From the NCBI GenBank assembly GCA_965246935.1, contig CBDFGC010000019.1, positions 545,935 through 609,934 of the forward strand: a stretch of DNA of 64,000 bases. Direction: 5' to 3'. The DNA is from JAZKFT01 sp965246935. Its GTDB lineage: Bacteria; Bacteroidota; Bacteroidia; Chitinophagales; Chitinophagaceae. The notes below the pieces were generated by a model. The model saw nothing but the letters and a program-made list of their open reading frames with translations. It had not been told where the DNA came from and ran no database searches. Both the position numbers and the translations under genes were made by a program. Below, one piece after another: positions 35,676-44,906 of the stretch (its first letter is position 1; each line of letters begins with the position of its first letter).

Positions 35676-35901
35676 TTTTTTACCACACAGTCACATCAGG
35701 AGCACATAGGTTCACATAGAAATACAGTATTAGAAGGGAGAATAGAAGGCAGAAAACAGGAAAAGCAGATGAGAGAAGCGTAAATAGGATTTAATAACTG
35801 TTTATGAAGCCCTTTCTACTCCCAAAAACCTTTTGTAAATTTATTTCTCTGTATTTCTATGTGTACCTTATGTGTATCTGATGTGCCTATGTGGTAAAAA
35901 A
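35676..35901. repeat. Long imperfect inverted repeat of CACATAG words upstream of proS
   Basis: A 52-bp left arm (35676-35727) beginning TTTTTTACCACA and ending CACATAGAAATACAG is matched by the complement at 35849-35901, with mismatches in the middle. Arms are about 120 bp apart. The right arm ends 31 bp before the proS ATG, so it occupies the 5' region of proS. Arms are themselves made of degenerate CACATnnG words. Confidence 0.75.
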
Positions 35902-35932
35902 GTCTTTCTACACGAAAACCGAACCTGATTGC

Positions 35933-37411
35933 ATGAGCAAAGAGATCACCAGCCGGGCAGAAAATTATTCGGAGTGGTATAACGATTTAGTGATAAAGGG
36001 AAGCCTGGCTGACTATAGTGCCGTACGGGGCTGTATGGTCATAAAACCATATGGCTATAGCCTTTGGGAAAACATGCAGGCTGCTTTGGACAAAATGTTT
36101 AAAGACACCGGGCACCAAAATGCTTACTTCCCGCTTTTTGTTCCTAAAAGTTTATTTGAAGCTGAAGAAAAAAATGCGGAAGGCTTTGCAAAAGAATGTG
36201 CGGTAGTAACGCATTACCGGCTTAAAAACGATCCTGACAAAAAAGGCAGGTTGATAGTGGATCCGGAAAGCAAGCTGGAAGAAGAACTGATAGTTCGGCC
36301 TACCAGCGAAGCCATTATCTGGAACACTTACAAAACCTGGATACAATCATACCGGGATTTACCACTGCTTATTAACCAATGGGCTAATGTAGTGCGCTGG
36401 GAAATGCGTACCCGCCTTTTTTTGCGTACCGCCGAATTTCTCTGGCAGGAAGGCCATACCGCACACGCAACAGCACAGGAAGCAATAGAGGAAACCCGGA
36501 GAATGCTGGAAGTATATGCCGATTTTGCAGAAAATTGGATGGCTTTGCCGGTAATAAAAGGAGTTAAGAGTGCCAACGAACGTTTTGCCGGTGCAGAAGA
36601 CACGTATTGTATTGAAGCGCTAATGCAGGATGGCAAGGCTTTGCAGGCAGGCACTTCCCATTTTTTAGGTCAGAACTTTGCCAAAGCCTTTGATGTAAAA
36701 TTTAGCGACCGGCAAAATAAACTGGAATACGTATGGGCCACCAGCTGGGGCGTAAGTACCCGGTTGATTGGCGCTTTGGTAATGGCGCACAGCGATGACG
36801 ATGGCCTGGTACTACCGCCACGTATTGCTCCGCTGCAGGTGGTAATCGTGCCGATTTATAAAGGGGAGGAGCAGAAGAAAATATTGGACGAAAAAGTGGG
36901 TGAAATAATCAGCAGCCTGAAAGAGCTGGGGATACGGGTAAAGTACGATGACAGTGAGAATGCCAGACCAGGCTGGAAATTTGCCGAATACGAAATGAAA
37001 GGTGTACCGGTGCGGCTTGCTATCGGCGCCAGAGATATCGAGAAAAATACAATAGAAGTGGCACGCCGGGATACAAAATTAAAGGAGTCGGTAAGCCTGG
37101 ACGGCATCGCTGTTTATCTTGCAAACCTGCTCATGGAAATACAAAATAACCTGTTTAATAAAGCAAAAACCTACCAGCAGGAACATATTACACCGGTGCA
37201 AACCTGGGAGGAATTTATGGAAGTACTGGACACGAAGGCCGGCTTTGTATCGGCGCACTGGGATGGTACACCGGAAACGGAGGACAAAATAAAAGACCTT
37301 AGTAAAGCTACCATTCGCTGCATACCATTGCAGAATCCGCAGGAGGAGGGAAGCTGTATTTTGACGGGTAAACCGAGCAAAGAGCGGGTGCTTTTTGCAA
37401 GGGCCTATTAA
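35933..37411 (+). CDS. proS: Prolyl-tRNA synthetase, archaeal/eukaryote type
   Basis: ProS charges tRNA-Pro. The 492-residue class II enzyme starts at MSKEITSRAENYSEWYNDLV (ATG 35933). Motif 2 region is INQWANVVRWEMRTRLFLRTAEFLWQEGHTAH, motif 3 contains GALVMAHSDDDGLVLPPRIAP, followed by an anticodon-binding domain and a C-terminal zinc-like/short domain ending in LFARAY, where the terminal Tyr is typical of the archaeal-type enzyme. It lacks the bacterial editing insertion. It is cytosolic and essential. Leader is marked by the inverted repeat at 35676-35901. Confidence 0.95.
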   Translation: MSKEITSRAENYSEWYNDLVIKGSLADYSAVRGCMVIKPYGYSLWENMQAALDKMFKDTGHQNAYFPLFVPKSLFEAEEKNAEGFAKECAVVTHYRLKNDPDKKGRLIVDPESKLEEELIVRPTSEAIIWNTYKTWIQSYRDLPLLINQWANVVRWEMRTRLFLRTAEFLWQEGHTAHATAQEAIEETRRMLEVYADFAENWMALPVIKGVKSANERFAGAEDTYCIEALMQDGKALQAGTSHFLGQNFAKAFDVKFSDRQNKLEYVWATSWGVSTRLIGALVMAHSDDDGLVLPPRIAPLQVVIVPIYKGEEQKKILDEKVGEIISSLKELGIRVKYDDSENARPGWKFAEYEMKGVPVRLAIGARDIEKNTIEVARRDTKLKESVSLDGIAVYLANLLMEIQNNLFNKAKTYQQEHITPVQTWEEFMEVLDTKAGFVSAHWDGTPETEDKIKDLSKATIRCIPLQNPQEEGSCILTGKPSKERVLFARAY

Positions 37412-37439
37412 TATTCTTAAACACTTTAAAACAATAAAA

Positions 37440-37883
37440 ATGGAAAATGTTGATCTGTTGAAATCGCAACTGGAGATAGATAATATTGCTGCTGCTCACC
37501 TGTCGGACACGGCTAAGTGGGGAAAATTTCTGGCAATTATCGGTTTTATTTTTTGCGGACTTCTTGTAATTGGAGGTATTGCATTCTCCGTCCTTGTAAG
37601 CAGTGCTTCCGGCTATTATGGTAACATCTTTTCCCGAATGGGGCCTGCTATTGGTGTTATATATATCCTGATTGCATTGGTTTATTTTTTCCCTTGTTTG
37701 TTTCTGCTGCGGTTTTCTGTAAAAATGAAAGCGGCTTTGCTTACCAACGATCAGGAAACGATGAATGAAGCGTTCAGTCAGCACCGCAGGATGTATAAGT
37801 TTGTAGGCATACTAACCATTATTTTCTTAGCGCTATATGCCTTAGGGCTCATTTTCGGCGTACTTGGTTCTGCTTTTAGGTAA
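37440..37883 (+). CDS. DUF5362-like membrane protein
   Basis: The 147-residue protein (ATG 37440) has an N-terminal acidic/hydrophilic stretch (MENVDLLKSQLEIDNIAAAHL) and three membrane helices (about 29-50, 67-90, 124-142), with a charged loop containing KMKAALLTNDQETMNEAFSQHRRMYKF. The layout fits the DUF5362 family, which I assign tentatively. The gene follows proS after 28 bp in the same direction and may be cotranscribed. Confidence 0.6.
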   Translation: MENVDLLKSQLEIDNIAAAHLSDTAKWGKFLAIIGFIFCGLLVIGGIAFSVLVSSASGYYGNIFSRMGPAIGVIYILIALVYFFPCLFLLRFSVKMKAALLTNDQETMNEAFSQHRRMYKFVGILTIIFLALYALGLIFGVLGSAFR

Positions 37884-37904
37884 GTCCGGGTGGCAATCCA
37901 TTAC

Positions 37905-37941
37905 AACCAAGTGCAACAGGTATTTCCAGTTGCACTTGGTT
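37905..37941 (+). terminator. Hairpin after DUF5362-like gene
   Basis: AACCAAGTGCAAC (37905-37917) pairs perfectly with 37929-37941 around an 11-nt loop. No U run follows, so termination is possible but not certain; a palindromic ATTGGTAT/ATACCAAT unit (38019-38043) follows further on. Confidence 0.5.
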
Positions 37942-38156
37942 ATAATACCAATTGTATTCATTATATAGTTCAAAGAACAGACTGAAATGCAGCTATCTGA
38001 TTAGACTATTTATAGTCTTATCATTGGTATAATACCAATGATATCTGCCCACTACTACATATCAAAACAAGCTGTAGAAAATATCTGGCTGGTTGATGCA
38101 ACTTTGCTTACCTGCCGGCAGGTTGTTTATTGTCTATTGCCTGTTTGAATTTGGTA

Positions 38157-38960
38157 TTACTCCTTTGTAGCCAGGTAATTATAATCTTCCAGCAGCTTTT
38201 CTAAAAAGTCGCCGGTCGTTAACATAGTGTCTATTTTAAGTACTTCTTTTACTTTATAAGCTACCCGGCTGGCGGTATCGAACTTATTGGTTTTGTGCAA
38301 CTGGCTTACCACTGATTTTATGGCATTAATATCCCGGTCGCTCAGCCGCATTACTTCCGGAAACTGCACTTTGTAGCCGGTGGTATTTACTTCCTGGAAA
38401 ATAGTATCCTGAATGCCGATTTTAATTTTGGTATTGATAACGGTGGTACCCGCTGCCATATCGCCAAAGCGCTGGCTTTGTTTGCTGATGGCAATTACCA
38501 GCACCACCAGCAGCCCGCAGAGGCCGGTAATAAATAGCTGAATCAGGATGATGTTTTTTTCCCAGTATGAGGCCGACATCCAGGCAAACAGCATTAGCAT
38601 GGGAAGCCATTCCCATACCCTGAAAATCCAACGCATCAGGTACTGGCCCAGGTGAGGTTCGCCACCTTCAAGACTCATTACCCGCAGGCCCATTACCTTT
38701 TTACCCAGGCTTTGCCCGTTGTTGAAAACCTCCATGAGCAAATGGTAAAAGATATAGGGAATATCCACGCAAAAAATATCAATGCCTACACTGTCGAATA
38801 CATTCAGGCGAATGCCTTCGTACAAAATATACCGCATACCAATGGCGTAAATTACCAGTATGGCAGTATCAATAAGGTAGGCAAGCAGCCGTTTGTGAAA
38901 TTCGGCAATCTCAAAATCCAGGTTAATGTTGAAAGGGGTGCTGATGGCTACGGTGCTCAT
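38157..38960 (-). CDS. RDD family membrane protein
   Basis: The 267-residue protein starts at MSTVAISTPFNINLDF (ATG 38960; a much longer frame has unlikely N-terminal composition). The RDD domain is FHKRLLAYLIDTAILVIYAIGMRYILY... with the R-D-D type residues R33-D39 in RLLAYLID and NNGQSLGKKVMGLRVMSLEGGEP later, the family signature 'gqtlGkkllglrVv'. Four membrane helices are present; a cytosolic C-terminal region (180-267) is hydrophilic and helical. Function is unknown. Confidence 0.85.
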   Translation of the reverse strand: MSTVAISTPFNINLDFEIAEFHKRLLAYLIDTAILVIYAIGMRYILYEGIRLNVFDSVGIDIFCVDIPYIFYHLLMEVFNNGQSLGKKVMGLRVMSLEGGEPHLGQYLMRWIFRVWEWLPMLMLFAWMSASYWEKNIILIQLFITGLCGLLVVLVIAISKQSQRFGDMAAGTTVINTKIKIGIQDTIFQEVNTTGYKVQFPEVMRLSDRDINAIKSVVSQLHKTNKFDTASRVAYKVKEVLKIDTMLTTGDFLEKLLEDYNYLATKE

Positions 38961-39203
38961 GGGCAGATTATAAATTGCAATGTACAAAGTACAGGATTTG
39001 TAAGAAGCATGCATTGCTTGTTTAAAACTTTCTTTGGAGCGCAAATCACAAAGGCTTCCCGTGTCATCCTGATTGTTGCAAACTGGAGGCAGATGGTTCA
39101 CAGATTGGGCTTCTGTGAGCAGCATACTTAACGTGAAGTAGTTAATCAGCAGCATCCGGTACTTCCGGCACAAAATTTATAATTAGCTGCTAAACTACCT
39201 TTT

Positions 39204-39383
39204 ATGCCAGCCGAAAACAAACAAAAATCAGAAGTCGACGGAAAACCTGTAGCCTCCTCCAACGACGGCACCGAACGCGGCTATAATGAAAAAAATCCAA
39301 CCCAACAGCAGGGCGCTTTTGAACCGGATGGCGCTGATGAAGGGCCAAAGCCAAAAAACAAGGAGGAAGTAAGGAAATCATAA
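39204..39383 (+). CDS. Small hydrophilic protein, 59 residues, unknown
   Basis: A short frame encodes MPAENKQKSEVDGKPVASSN followed by an Asp/Glu/Gly/Lys-rich run ending GPKPKNKEEVRKS. It is highly charged with no hydrophobic core, likely disordered. The stop is 69 bp before the lipid-kinase ATG at 39453, same strand, and the codon use is normal. No RBS is convincing. It could be a real small protein or a chance frame. Confidence 0.4.
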   Translation: MPAENKQKSEVDGKPVASSNDGTERGYNEKNPTQQQGAFEPDGADEGPKPKNKEEVRKS

Positions 39384-39452
39384 ACGATGACGCTGCCTTT
39401 GCAGGAATCTTTACTTTTAGCGCTTTGCTACCGGGTAAATTTTTTGCAGTTT

Positions 39453-40352
39453 ATGGGACGAAAGATCGTTTATATTATTAACCCTATATCCGGCACCGCT
39501 AACAAGGGAAGGCTGCAACAGCTAATTGAAAATGAAACAACAAAGGCTGGTATAGCATACCGGATTGTTCCTTCTGTGGCGTCCGGTAATTACCGCCATT
39601 TGCTTTCTGTAATAGCGGATGAAGGGATAACGGATGTGGTGGCCTGCGGTGGTGACGGAACAATTAATGCAGTTGCTTCCTCGCTAAAAAACATACCGGT
39701 AAATATTGGCATTTTGCCATTAGGCAGTGGTAATGGCCTGGCCCGCACAGCAGGCATTCCTATTAATCCGGCTGCTGCTTTACGAATAATTTTTAAAGGC
39801 AACAGCACTTTAATTGATGGGGTTCTGATTAATGGGCAGTTTAGTTGTATGCTAAGCGGCCTGGGTTTCGATGCCCAGGTAGCTCATCATTTTGCCCGGC
39901 ATACCCGTCGTGGACTTTTTACCTATACGCAGGAGTCGGTGGTACAATTTTTTAAAGCCCGGTTCTATCCGTTTCAGATACGCCTGCCGGAGTTTACCTT
40001 TTTTACCGAAGCCTTTTTTATCAGCATTGCCAACAGCAATCAGTTTGGCAACAACTTTACCATTGCCCCCAAAGCCAGCCTTACCGACGGTTTGCTGGAT
40101 ATTGTGATTGTGCAGAAAATGAGTAAAGCAAGACTGCCTTTTGCCATACTGCGGCAAATACGGGGTAATAATGTGGTGCAGCAATTAGCCGACGACCTCG
40201 GCAAAAAGAACATCCTTTATTTTCAAACACCGAAACTACAAATTGGCAACCTGCGTTCGGCCCCGTTTCATATTGACGGCGACCCGAAAGAGACGACCAC
40301 ATTCTTTGACATTCAGATTGTGCCCGGGGCATTCCGGTTGCTAATGCCGTAA
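39453..40352 (+). CDS. Diacylglycerol/lipid kinase family protein
   Basis: The 299-residue protein starts at MGRKIVYIINPISGTANKG (ATG 39453). The DAGK catalytic domain is clear: NPISGTANKGRL, then DVVACGGDGTINAVASSLKNIPVNIGILPLGSGNGLARTAGIP, containing the GGDGT and G-S-G-N motifs that bind ATP and Mg. A C-terminal domain with LLDIVIVQKMS and IDGDPKE follows. It likely phosphorylates a membrane lipid; the true acceptor is unknown. It lies alone between the RDD gene and the M23 peptidase. Confidence 0.92.
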   Translation: MGRKIVYIINPISGTANKGRLQQLIENETTKAGIAYRIVPSVASGNYRHLLSVIADEGITDVVACGGDGTINAVASSLKNIPVNIGILPLGSGNGLARTAGIPINPAAALRIIFKGNSTLIDGVLINGQFSCMLSGLGFDAQVAHHFARHTRRGLFTYTQESVVQFFKARFYPFQIRLPEFTFFTEAFFISIANSNQFGNNFTIAPKASLTDGLLDIVIVQKMSKARLPFAILRQIRGNNVVQQLADDLGKKNILYFQTPKLQIGNLRSAPFHIDGDPKETTTFFDIQIVPGAFRLLMP

Positions 40353-40445
40353 AAAAGTTATGAGTTATGAGAGATAAGATATAAGTTAAGGGCTGATAAA
40401 GAGAAAGATTTCAGACGGAAATATTTTATAGAAGCAAAGCAAATA

Positions 40446-42269
40446 ATGATCAATAGAAGGATGAAAGGAAAAGATAATAAAAGCTATAGCATAAATGAAA
40501 GAAAAGTACGGAACGCAGTAACGGCGTACTGGGTAAATGAAAAGATACTGATCCTGTTTTCCTGTCTGATACCGCTTTTTATATTCAGCCAGCCGGCCTA
40601 TCCCAGCTACCCTCAAAACTATTTCCGCACTCCGCTGCTAATACCCGTTTCCCTGGCCGGCAACTTTGGCGATCTGCGTAATAACCACTATCACATGGGC
40701 CTTGACTTTCGTACCGGCGGGCAGGAAAACGCAACAGTAATAGCTGCAGCTGATGGATATGTAAGCCATATACGGATTGAACCGTATGGCTACGGCCGTG
40801 CTATTTTCATTACCCATCCCAACGGTCTTACCACCTTATATGGCCACCTGAATGCCTTTTACCCGGAGTTGGAAAAGGCTACCAGACAAAAACAATATGC
40901 CACACAAAGCTGGCGGCAGGATATTGATTTTTTACCTGGTCAGTTTCCGGTGCGCAAAGGGCAAATGGTTGCCTGGAGCGGCAATACCGGCAGCAGTGAA
41001 GGCCCACATCTGCATTTTGAAATACGGGACAGCGGCCTGGCTGCTGGACGCAATCATAACCCACTGCTGTTTGGCCTGGGCATAGCCGACGGCATACCAC
41101 CGGTATTATACCGGGTAGGAATTTTTAACCGCAACGTAAGTATCTATGAAAGTTCGCCAAATGTGTACCGGCTGCAAAAGAAGAAATCGAAAGGCGAAGT
41201 CTTTTATGCACCTGCAGATACGCTGTTAAAAGTACCGTACGGAAAATTTAGTTTTGGGCTGGGTATGGAAGACAAAACTGATCAGTCATTCATGTTTGGT
41301 GTTTATAAAAGCTGCCTGTATGTCGACAGCGTTTTGCAGTGCCGCTTTGTGATGGACAAATGCAGATATGAAGAAAGCCGCTACATTAATGCCGGCATCG
41401 ATTATTACACAAAACTAAACGGCGGCAGTTACATGCAGCACCTCAGCCGCCTTCCCGGCAACCATGCACCTTTTTTCAATACCGCTGCTGGTGATGGGTT
41501 GATAGAATTATTGGATGACAGTATCCACATTGTAGAAGTAGTTGTAAATGATGTAGCCGGAAATGAATCACAGTTGCGGTTTAAAATCAGAAGGGACAGC
41601 AGCATTTATTTCAGGCCAAATGTTAGCGGGCCTGTGGTGCAGAAGCTACTACCTGGCCGTACCGAAATTTTTCAGAATAATCAGGTGAAAATGTTGCTGG
41701 GTGAAACCGCTCTGTACGATACAATATCATTGCAATACCGGAGTTTTAGTGCTATTTCCCCGGCCATGTCTGCCGTACAGGTTATCGGCGATTACCGGCT
41801 ACCCGTGCATGATTCCTTTACCCTTAGTATAAAACCGATTGCTCCGCTGCCGGACAGTATACGTAATAAAACGGTGATGGTAATGACAAGCAGCTTTAAA
41901 AGCAATGCGCAGCGCTGCATCTGGAACGACGGTTGGGCCGAAGCCAAATGGAATAATTTCGGATTTTTTAATTTAAAATATGATGACGTAAAGCCAACGC
42001 TCAGGCCGGTAAATGTGTACGACAGCGCTACATTTGTAAAAGACCAGCGGCTGGTGTTTGATGCTTACGATGAAACCGGTGACCTGCCATCTTTCAACGG
42101 CTATATTGACGGGCAATGGATTTTGTTCCGGCAAAAAAATGACCGCTATACGTATGATTTTGATGACCGCTGCCTTCTCGGCTGGCATAATTTAGAAGTA
42201 AGGGCAAAAGATATAGCTGGAAATGAAACGGTTTACTCATGCAGCTTTTACAACGGCAGAAATAATTGA
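40446..42269 (+). CDS. M23 family peptidase, large secreted form
   Basis: The 607-residue protein has a signal-like segment (ILILFSCLIPLFIFSQ, residues 34-49) and an N-terminal LytM domain with an intact zinc site: H83 and D87 in HYHMGLDF, and HLHFEIRD later with HxH. It lies after a GYGRAIFITHPNGLTTLYGHL loop. The ~400 residues after the peptidase domain contain beta-rich repeats (e.g. DSIHIVEVVVNDVAGNESQLRFKIRRD) suggesting Ig-like or sandwich modules. It would cut cell-wall cross-links. The true start may be later, but the signal segment supports the longer N-terminus. Confidence 0.9.
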   Translation: MINRRMKGKDNKSYSINERKVRNAVTAYWVNEKILILFSCLIPLFIFSQPAYPSYPQNYFRTPLLIPVSLAGNFGDLRNNHYHMGLDFRTGGQENATVIAAADGYVSHIRIEPYGYGRAIFITHPNGLTTLYGHLNAFYPELEKATRQKQYATQSWRQDIDFLPGQFPVRKGQMVAWSGNTGSSEGPHLHFEIRDSGLAAGRNHNPLLFGLGIADGIPPVLYRVGIFNRNVSIYESSPNVYRLQKKKSKGEVFYAPADTLLKVPYGKFSFGLGMEDKTDQSFMFGVYKSCLYVDSVLQCRFVMDKCRYEESRYINAGIDYYTKLNGGSYMQHLSRLPGNHAPFFNTAAGDGLIELLDDSIHIVEVVVNDVAGNESQLRFKIRRDSSIYFRPNVSGPVVQKLLPGRTEIFQNNQVKMLLGETALYDTISLQYRSFSAISPAMSAVQVIGDYRLPVHDSFTLSIKPIAPLPDSIRNKTVMVMTSSFKSNAQRCIWNDGWAEAKWNNFGFFNLKYDDVKPTLRPVNVYDSATFVKDQRLVFDAYDETGDLPSFNGYIDGQWILFRQKNDRYTYDFDDRCLLGWHNLEVRAKDIAGNETVYSCSFYNGRNN

Positions 42270-42299
42270 AAAACAATGCGGGTTAAACATTGTGATACA

Positions 42300-42932
42300 A
42301 TGGGCACTCACATAGCTACTATTAATTTGAATACATCACTAATCTTTGGAGACAGGAATAATTTTTCCATTCATTACCGGACTTATCCCAACGAATACAA
42401 TCATACTTCTACGGATCTAATGGCGATTTGCCATATAATCATAAATAATACCTTAATTGGACAGCCTGACGAAGCCTGTTATTTGCCGACTTGGCTTTTT
42501 AGTTTAACTAAAAGAAAAAATCATATTATTGACACAGAACACTTGCTTTTTCCAAAAGCGTTTGAAGGTCTATCCAATAGAGAAATTTTTGAGACTATTT
42601 TCAAAGCAAATCAGTTGGATGAAGAGTTTCACCCTGACTTCCTTTATTTACCACAACTTGACAGCGTGATTTGGAGTAACCATTCTTTTACTCTTGATGA
42701 GACTATTGACAATTACTTGTTTTACTTCTATGTGAAGGATAACCAAATCACTTTTCTTATTGAAGATGAAACCGGAAGTCTCAAAAGCAATCAAAGAAGC
42801 TACAAATTTCTTTTTCACACTATACTACTTGATCTATTCTTCAGGACAGTGGAAGAGATTACAGTTTTTCTGACACAGCATTATCCATACTTAAAAGACA
42901 ATATCAGTACAAGGACTTTTAACAGAAGCTGA
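42300..42932 (+). CDS. Orphan protein, possibly Imm42-like
   Basis: The 210-residue protein (ATG 42300, MGTHIATINLN) opens with a beta strand ending LIFGDRNNFSIHYRTYPNEY, which resembles the 'FGD...F.I.Y' start of the Imm42 immunity-protein family, followed by aromatic/acidic segments. There is no Rhs, VgrG or toxin gene near it. It lies 30 bp downstream of the M23 gene and has lower GC than its neighbours, which would fit an acquired orphan immunity gene. I hold the family call loosely. Confidence 0.35.
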   Translation: MGTHIATINLNTSLIFGDRNNFSIHYRTYPNEYNHTSTDLMAICHIIINNTLIGQPDEACYLPTWLFSLTKRKNHIIDTEHLLFPKAFEGLSNREIFETIFKANQLDEEFHPDFLYLPQLDSVIWSNHSFTLDETIDNYLFYFYVKDNQITFLIEDETGSLKSNQRSYKFLFHTILLDLFFRTVEEITVFLTQHYPYLKDNISTRTFNRS

Positions 42933-42946
42933 CATTTGCTCACAAT

Positions 42947-42970
42947 GGCGCAGGGCTTCTGCCCTGTGCC
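42947..42970. terminator. GC-rich hairpin
   Basis: GGCGCAGGGC (42947-42956) and GCCCTGTGCC (42961-42970) pair with one G-U around TTCT. It is a stable stem without a U run, located 15 bp after the Imm42-like stop. It may be a terminator or repeat unit. Confidence 0.45.
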
Positions 42971-43097
42971 GGTTTGTTACTTATGTTCAGGCGGCATAAA
43001 TATAGCAGAAAAATAACAGGTATGTACATGCCGGGAGACCTGCACAAGGATGATATGACAAACACTTTTAAATCAAATAAAATTACCGGTTCCAACT

Positions 43098-43553
43098 ATG
43101 TCACATCTAACCATTGGTAAGCAGGCTCCCTTATTTACAGCCAAAGACCAGGATGGAAATGCCATCAGCTTAAAAGATTTTAAAGGCAAAAAATTAGCTG
43201 TTTATTTTTATCCGAAGGACGATACACCAGCCTGTACAGCCCAAGCCTGCAACCTGCGGGATAATTATCAGTTGCTGCAACAGAACGGTTACGAAATTAT
43301 TGGTATAAGTCCGGATACCATAAAAAAGCATAAGAAATTTGAAACCAAATATAGCTTGCCGTTCAGGCTGGTGGCAGATGAAGAACACTGCATTGCAGAT
43401 GCGTATGGCGTATGGGGCTTAAAGAAATTTATGGGCCGGGAATACATGGGTATCATTCGCACAACTTTCCTGATAAATGCAAAAGGAAAAATAGAACGCA
43501 TTATTTCTACAATTAATACAAAAGAACATACACAGGATATTTTGCAGGCATAA
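43098..43553 (+). CDS. bcp: Thioredoxin-dependent thiol peroxidase (BCP-type peroxiredoxin)
   Basis: The 151-residue protein is a peroxiredoxin of the BCP/PrxQ class: AVYFYPKDDTPACTAQACNLRDNYQLL has the peroxidatic Cys46 and a likely resolving Cys51 in the same helix, with the PxxxTxxC motif. It reduces organic and hydrogen peroxides using thioredoxin. It is cytosolic. A single gene; trxA and msrA elsewhere in the window serve the same stress. Confidence 0.94.
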   Translation: MSHLTIGKQAPLFTAKDQDGNAISLKDFKGKKLAVYFYPKDDTPACTAQACNLRDNYQLLQQNGYEIIGISPDTIKKHKKFETKYSLPFRLVADEEHCIADAYGVWGLKKFMGREYMGIIRTTFLINAKGKIERIISTINTKEHTQDILQA

Positions 43554-43573
43554 ATATTTATACTTAGCTGCAG

Positions 43574-44320
43574 CTAATCTTCATTGGAAAGTAACCATTG
43601 AATATCCCCGGTCAGTTTCTGCATCTCCAGCGGCAGGGTGGCATTGTACACGCCGCGTATCCTGCCTTTACGATCTATCAGCACCGCATTCTCCGTATGC
43701 AAAAATGATTTGCTATCCTTTGCATAGCCCGTTTCCTCGTCGGCAAAATAGGAGCGTCGGGCAAGCTTGTAAATACTGTCTTTGTTGCCCGTAAGCAGCC
43801 ACCACTGTTTGCTGTTAATGTGGTGCTCCAATGCATAATGAGCCAGTTGTGGTACGCTGTCCGTATCAGGCGTTACGCTGTGCGAAAGCAGGAGCACATC
43901 CCCGTTATTGATATTAGCGTTGGCTACTATTTGTAAGTTTTCCATCATCCGCGGGCAAATGCTACCACATTTCGTAAAGAAAAAAGAAGCTACATATATT
44001 TTTCCGTCGACATTCTTATCTGTAATAGTTTGGCCATGTTGATTGGTAAATTGAAATGGGGTAATGGTATGAATGGAATGGTATCCTGTATCATTGGCGG
44101 AAAGCCAATGTGGCATAAAATCAGGCGTATTATAAAAAGGAAGCGCCGTTATTTTTTGCTTCGGTACCGTGCAGCCAAATGACACAACTATGATCCCTGC
44201 TAACATATACCAGATGAAAACAGACTGCGGAAAATATCTGGCTGGCTTACGCTTATCTGGTAATCGCTGATTATCCATTGCCTGTTGAAATTTGGTTTTA
44301 TTGTTTAGTTGTACTGTCAT
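43574..44320 (-). CDS. SCO family (SCO1/SenC) lipoprotein
   Basis: The 248-residue protein has a lipoprotein-like N-terminus (FIWYMLAGIIVVSFGC, Cys50) and the SCO thioredoxin-like fold with the Cu-binding/redox CxxxC in FFTKCGSICPRMMENL (Cys118, Cys122) and the conserved His region SKSFLHTENAVLID. SCO proteins deliver Cu to cytochrome oxidase or act as thiol oxidoreductases. The frame overlaps the MORN gene by 23 bp; a start at 44278 (MDNQRLPDKRK) would avoid this. It is the last gene of the ECF sigma operon. Confidence 0.88.
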   Translation of the reverse strand: MTVQLNNKTKFQQAMDNQRLPDKRKPARYFPQSVFIWYMLAGIIVVSFGCTVPKQKITALPFYNTPDFMPHWLSANDTGYHSIHTITPFQFTNQHGQTITDKNVDGKIYVASFFFTKCGSICPRMMENLQIVANANINNGDVLLLSHSVTPDTDSVPQLAHYALEHHINSKQWWLLTGNKDSIYKLARRSYFADEETGYAKDSKSFLHTENAVLIDRKGRIRGVYNATLPLEMQKLTGDIQWLLSNED

Positions 44321-44906
44321 TATTAATACAAAGTTTTCGTCCGATAAGGCCGTATGATTTGCCTCCTTTTATCACGTAATTGGCTCTTAATTTTCCATCA
44401 CTCCACCACATTTGCTGCAGGCCATCTTCCCGGCCCTGCTGGTAGTGCATACGCCGGTATAACTGGCCGGTTTCATCCCATTCGGTCACCTCCCCTTCGT
44501 ATTCGTCATTCGAAAAATGGTAGCAGAATTTGGGTTTACCACCGGGCCACCATCCTTTATGAATGCCTTCTTTACGCCCGTTTTCGTACCAGCGTTCTTC
44601 CATCAATTGCTGTTTATTATACCAGCTACGCTGCCAGCCCGTTTCCTTTCCATTTACAAATGCACCCGAAAACGCTGTATCACCACTGGAAAAAAGCGAA
44701 TACACATGGCCGGAAAATTTTTGCTGCCGGTCATACAAGAAGCCACTATGCCTGTTAAATAAAGTATCAGTTACTTTCCGGTAAACAGCAGGTATTACAT
44801 TCATTGCCGGCTCATCGGTACCGCTGCTGATGCAGCCATACAAACACACGGTTAGCAGCAGGTTACTGGCTAACTGTACCGGGAGTGCCATAAAATGCGT
44901 TGCCAT
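44298..44906 (-). CDS. MORN-repeat lipoprotein
   Basis: The 202-residue protein (start placed at MATHFMALPVQLASNLLLTVCLYGC, ATG 44906) has a lipoprotein signal (lipobox LYGC) and several MORN-like repeats: GAFVNGKETGWQRSWYNKQQL, MEERWYENGRKEGIHKGWW, GGKPKFCYHFSNDEYEGEVTEW and YQQGREDGLQQMWWSDGKLR. Such 'toxin-antitoxin-like/MORN' repeat proteins of Bacteroidota are usually surface or periplasmic. The longer frame extends 57 residues into the upstream gene and is not likely real. It overlaps the YHYH gene end by about 44 bp, showing tight coupling. Confidence 0.75.
   Translation of the reverse strand: MATHFMALPVQLASNLLLTVCLYGCISSGTDEPAMNVIPAVYRKVTDTLFNRHSGFLYDRQQKFSGHVYSLFSSGDTAFSGAFVNGKETGWQRSWYNKQQLMEERWYENGRKEGIHKGWWPGGKPKFCYHFSNDEYEGEVTEWDETGQLYRRMHYQQGREDGLQQMWWSDGKLRANYVIKGGKSYGLIGRKLCINNDSTTKQ

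Noticed and set aside
37971..38060. ATTGGTATAATACCAAT palindromes after the DUF5362-like gene as a regulatory site
   Set aside because: Short AT-rich palindrome, no conserved partner site; reported only within the terminator entry.
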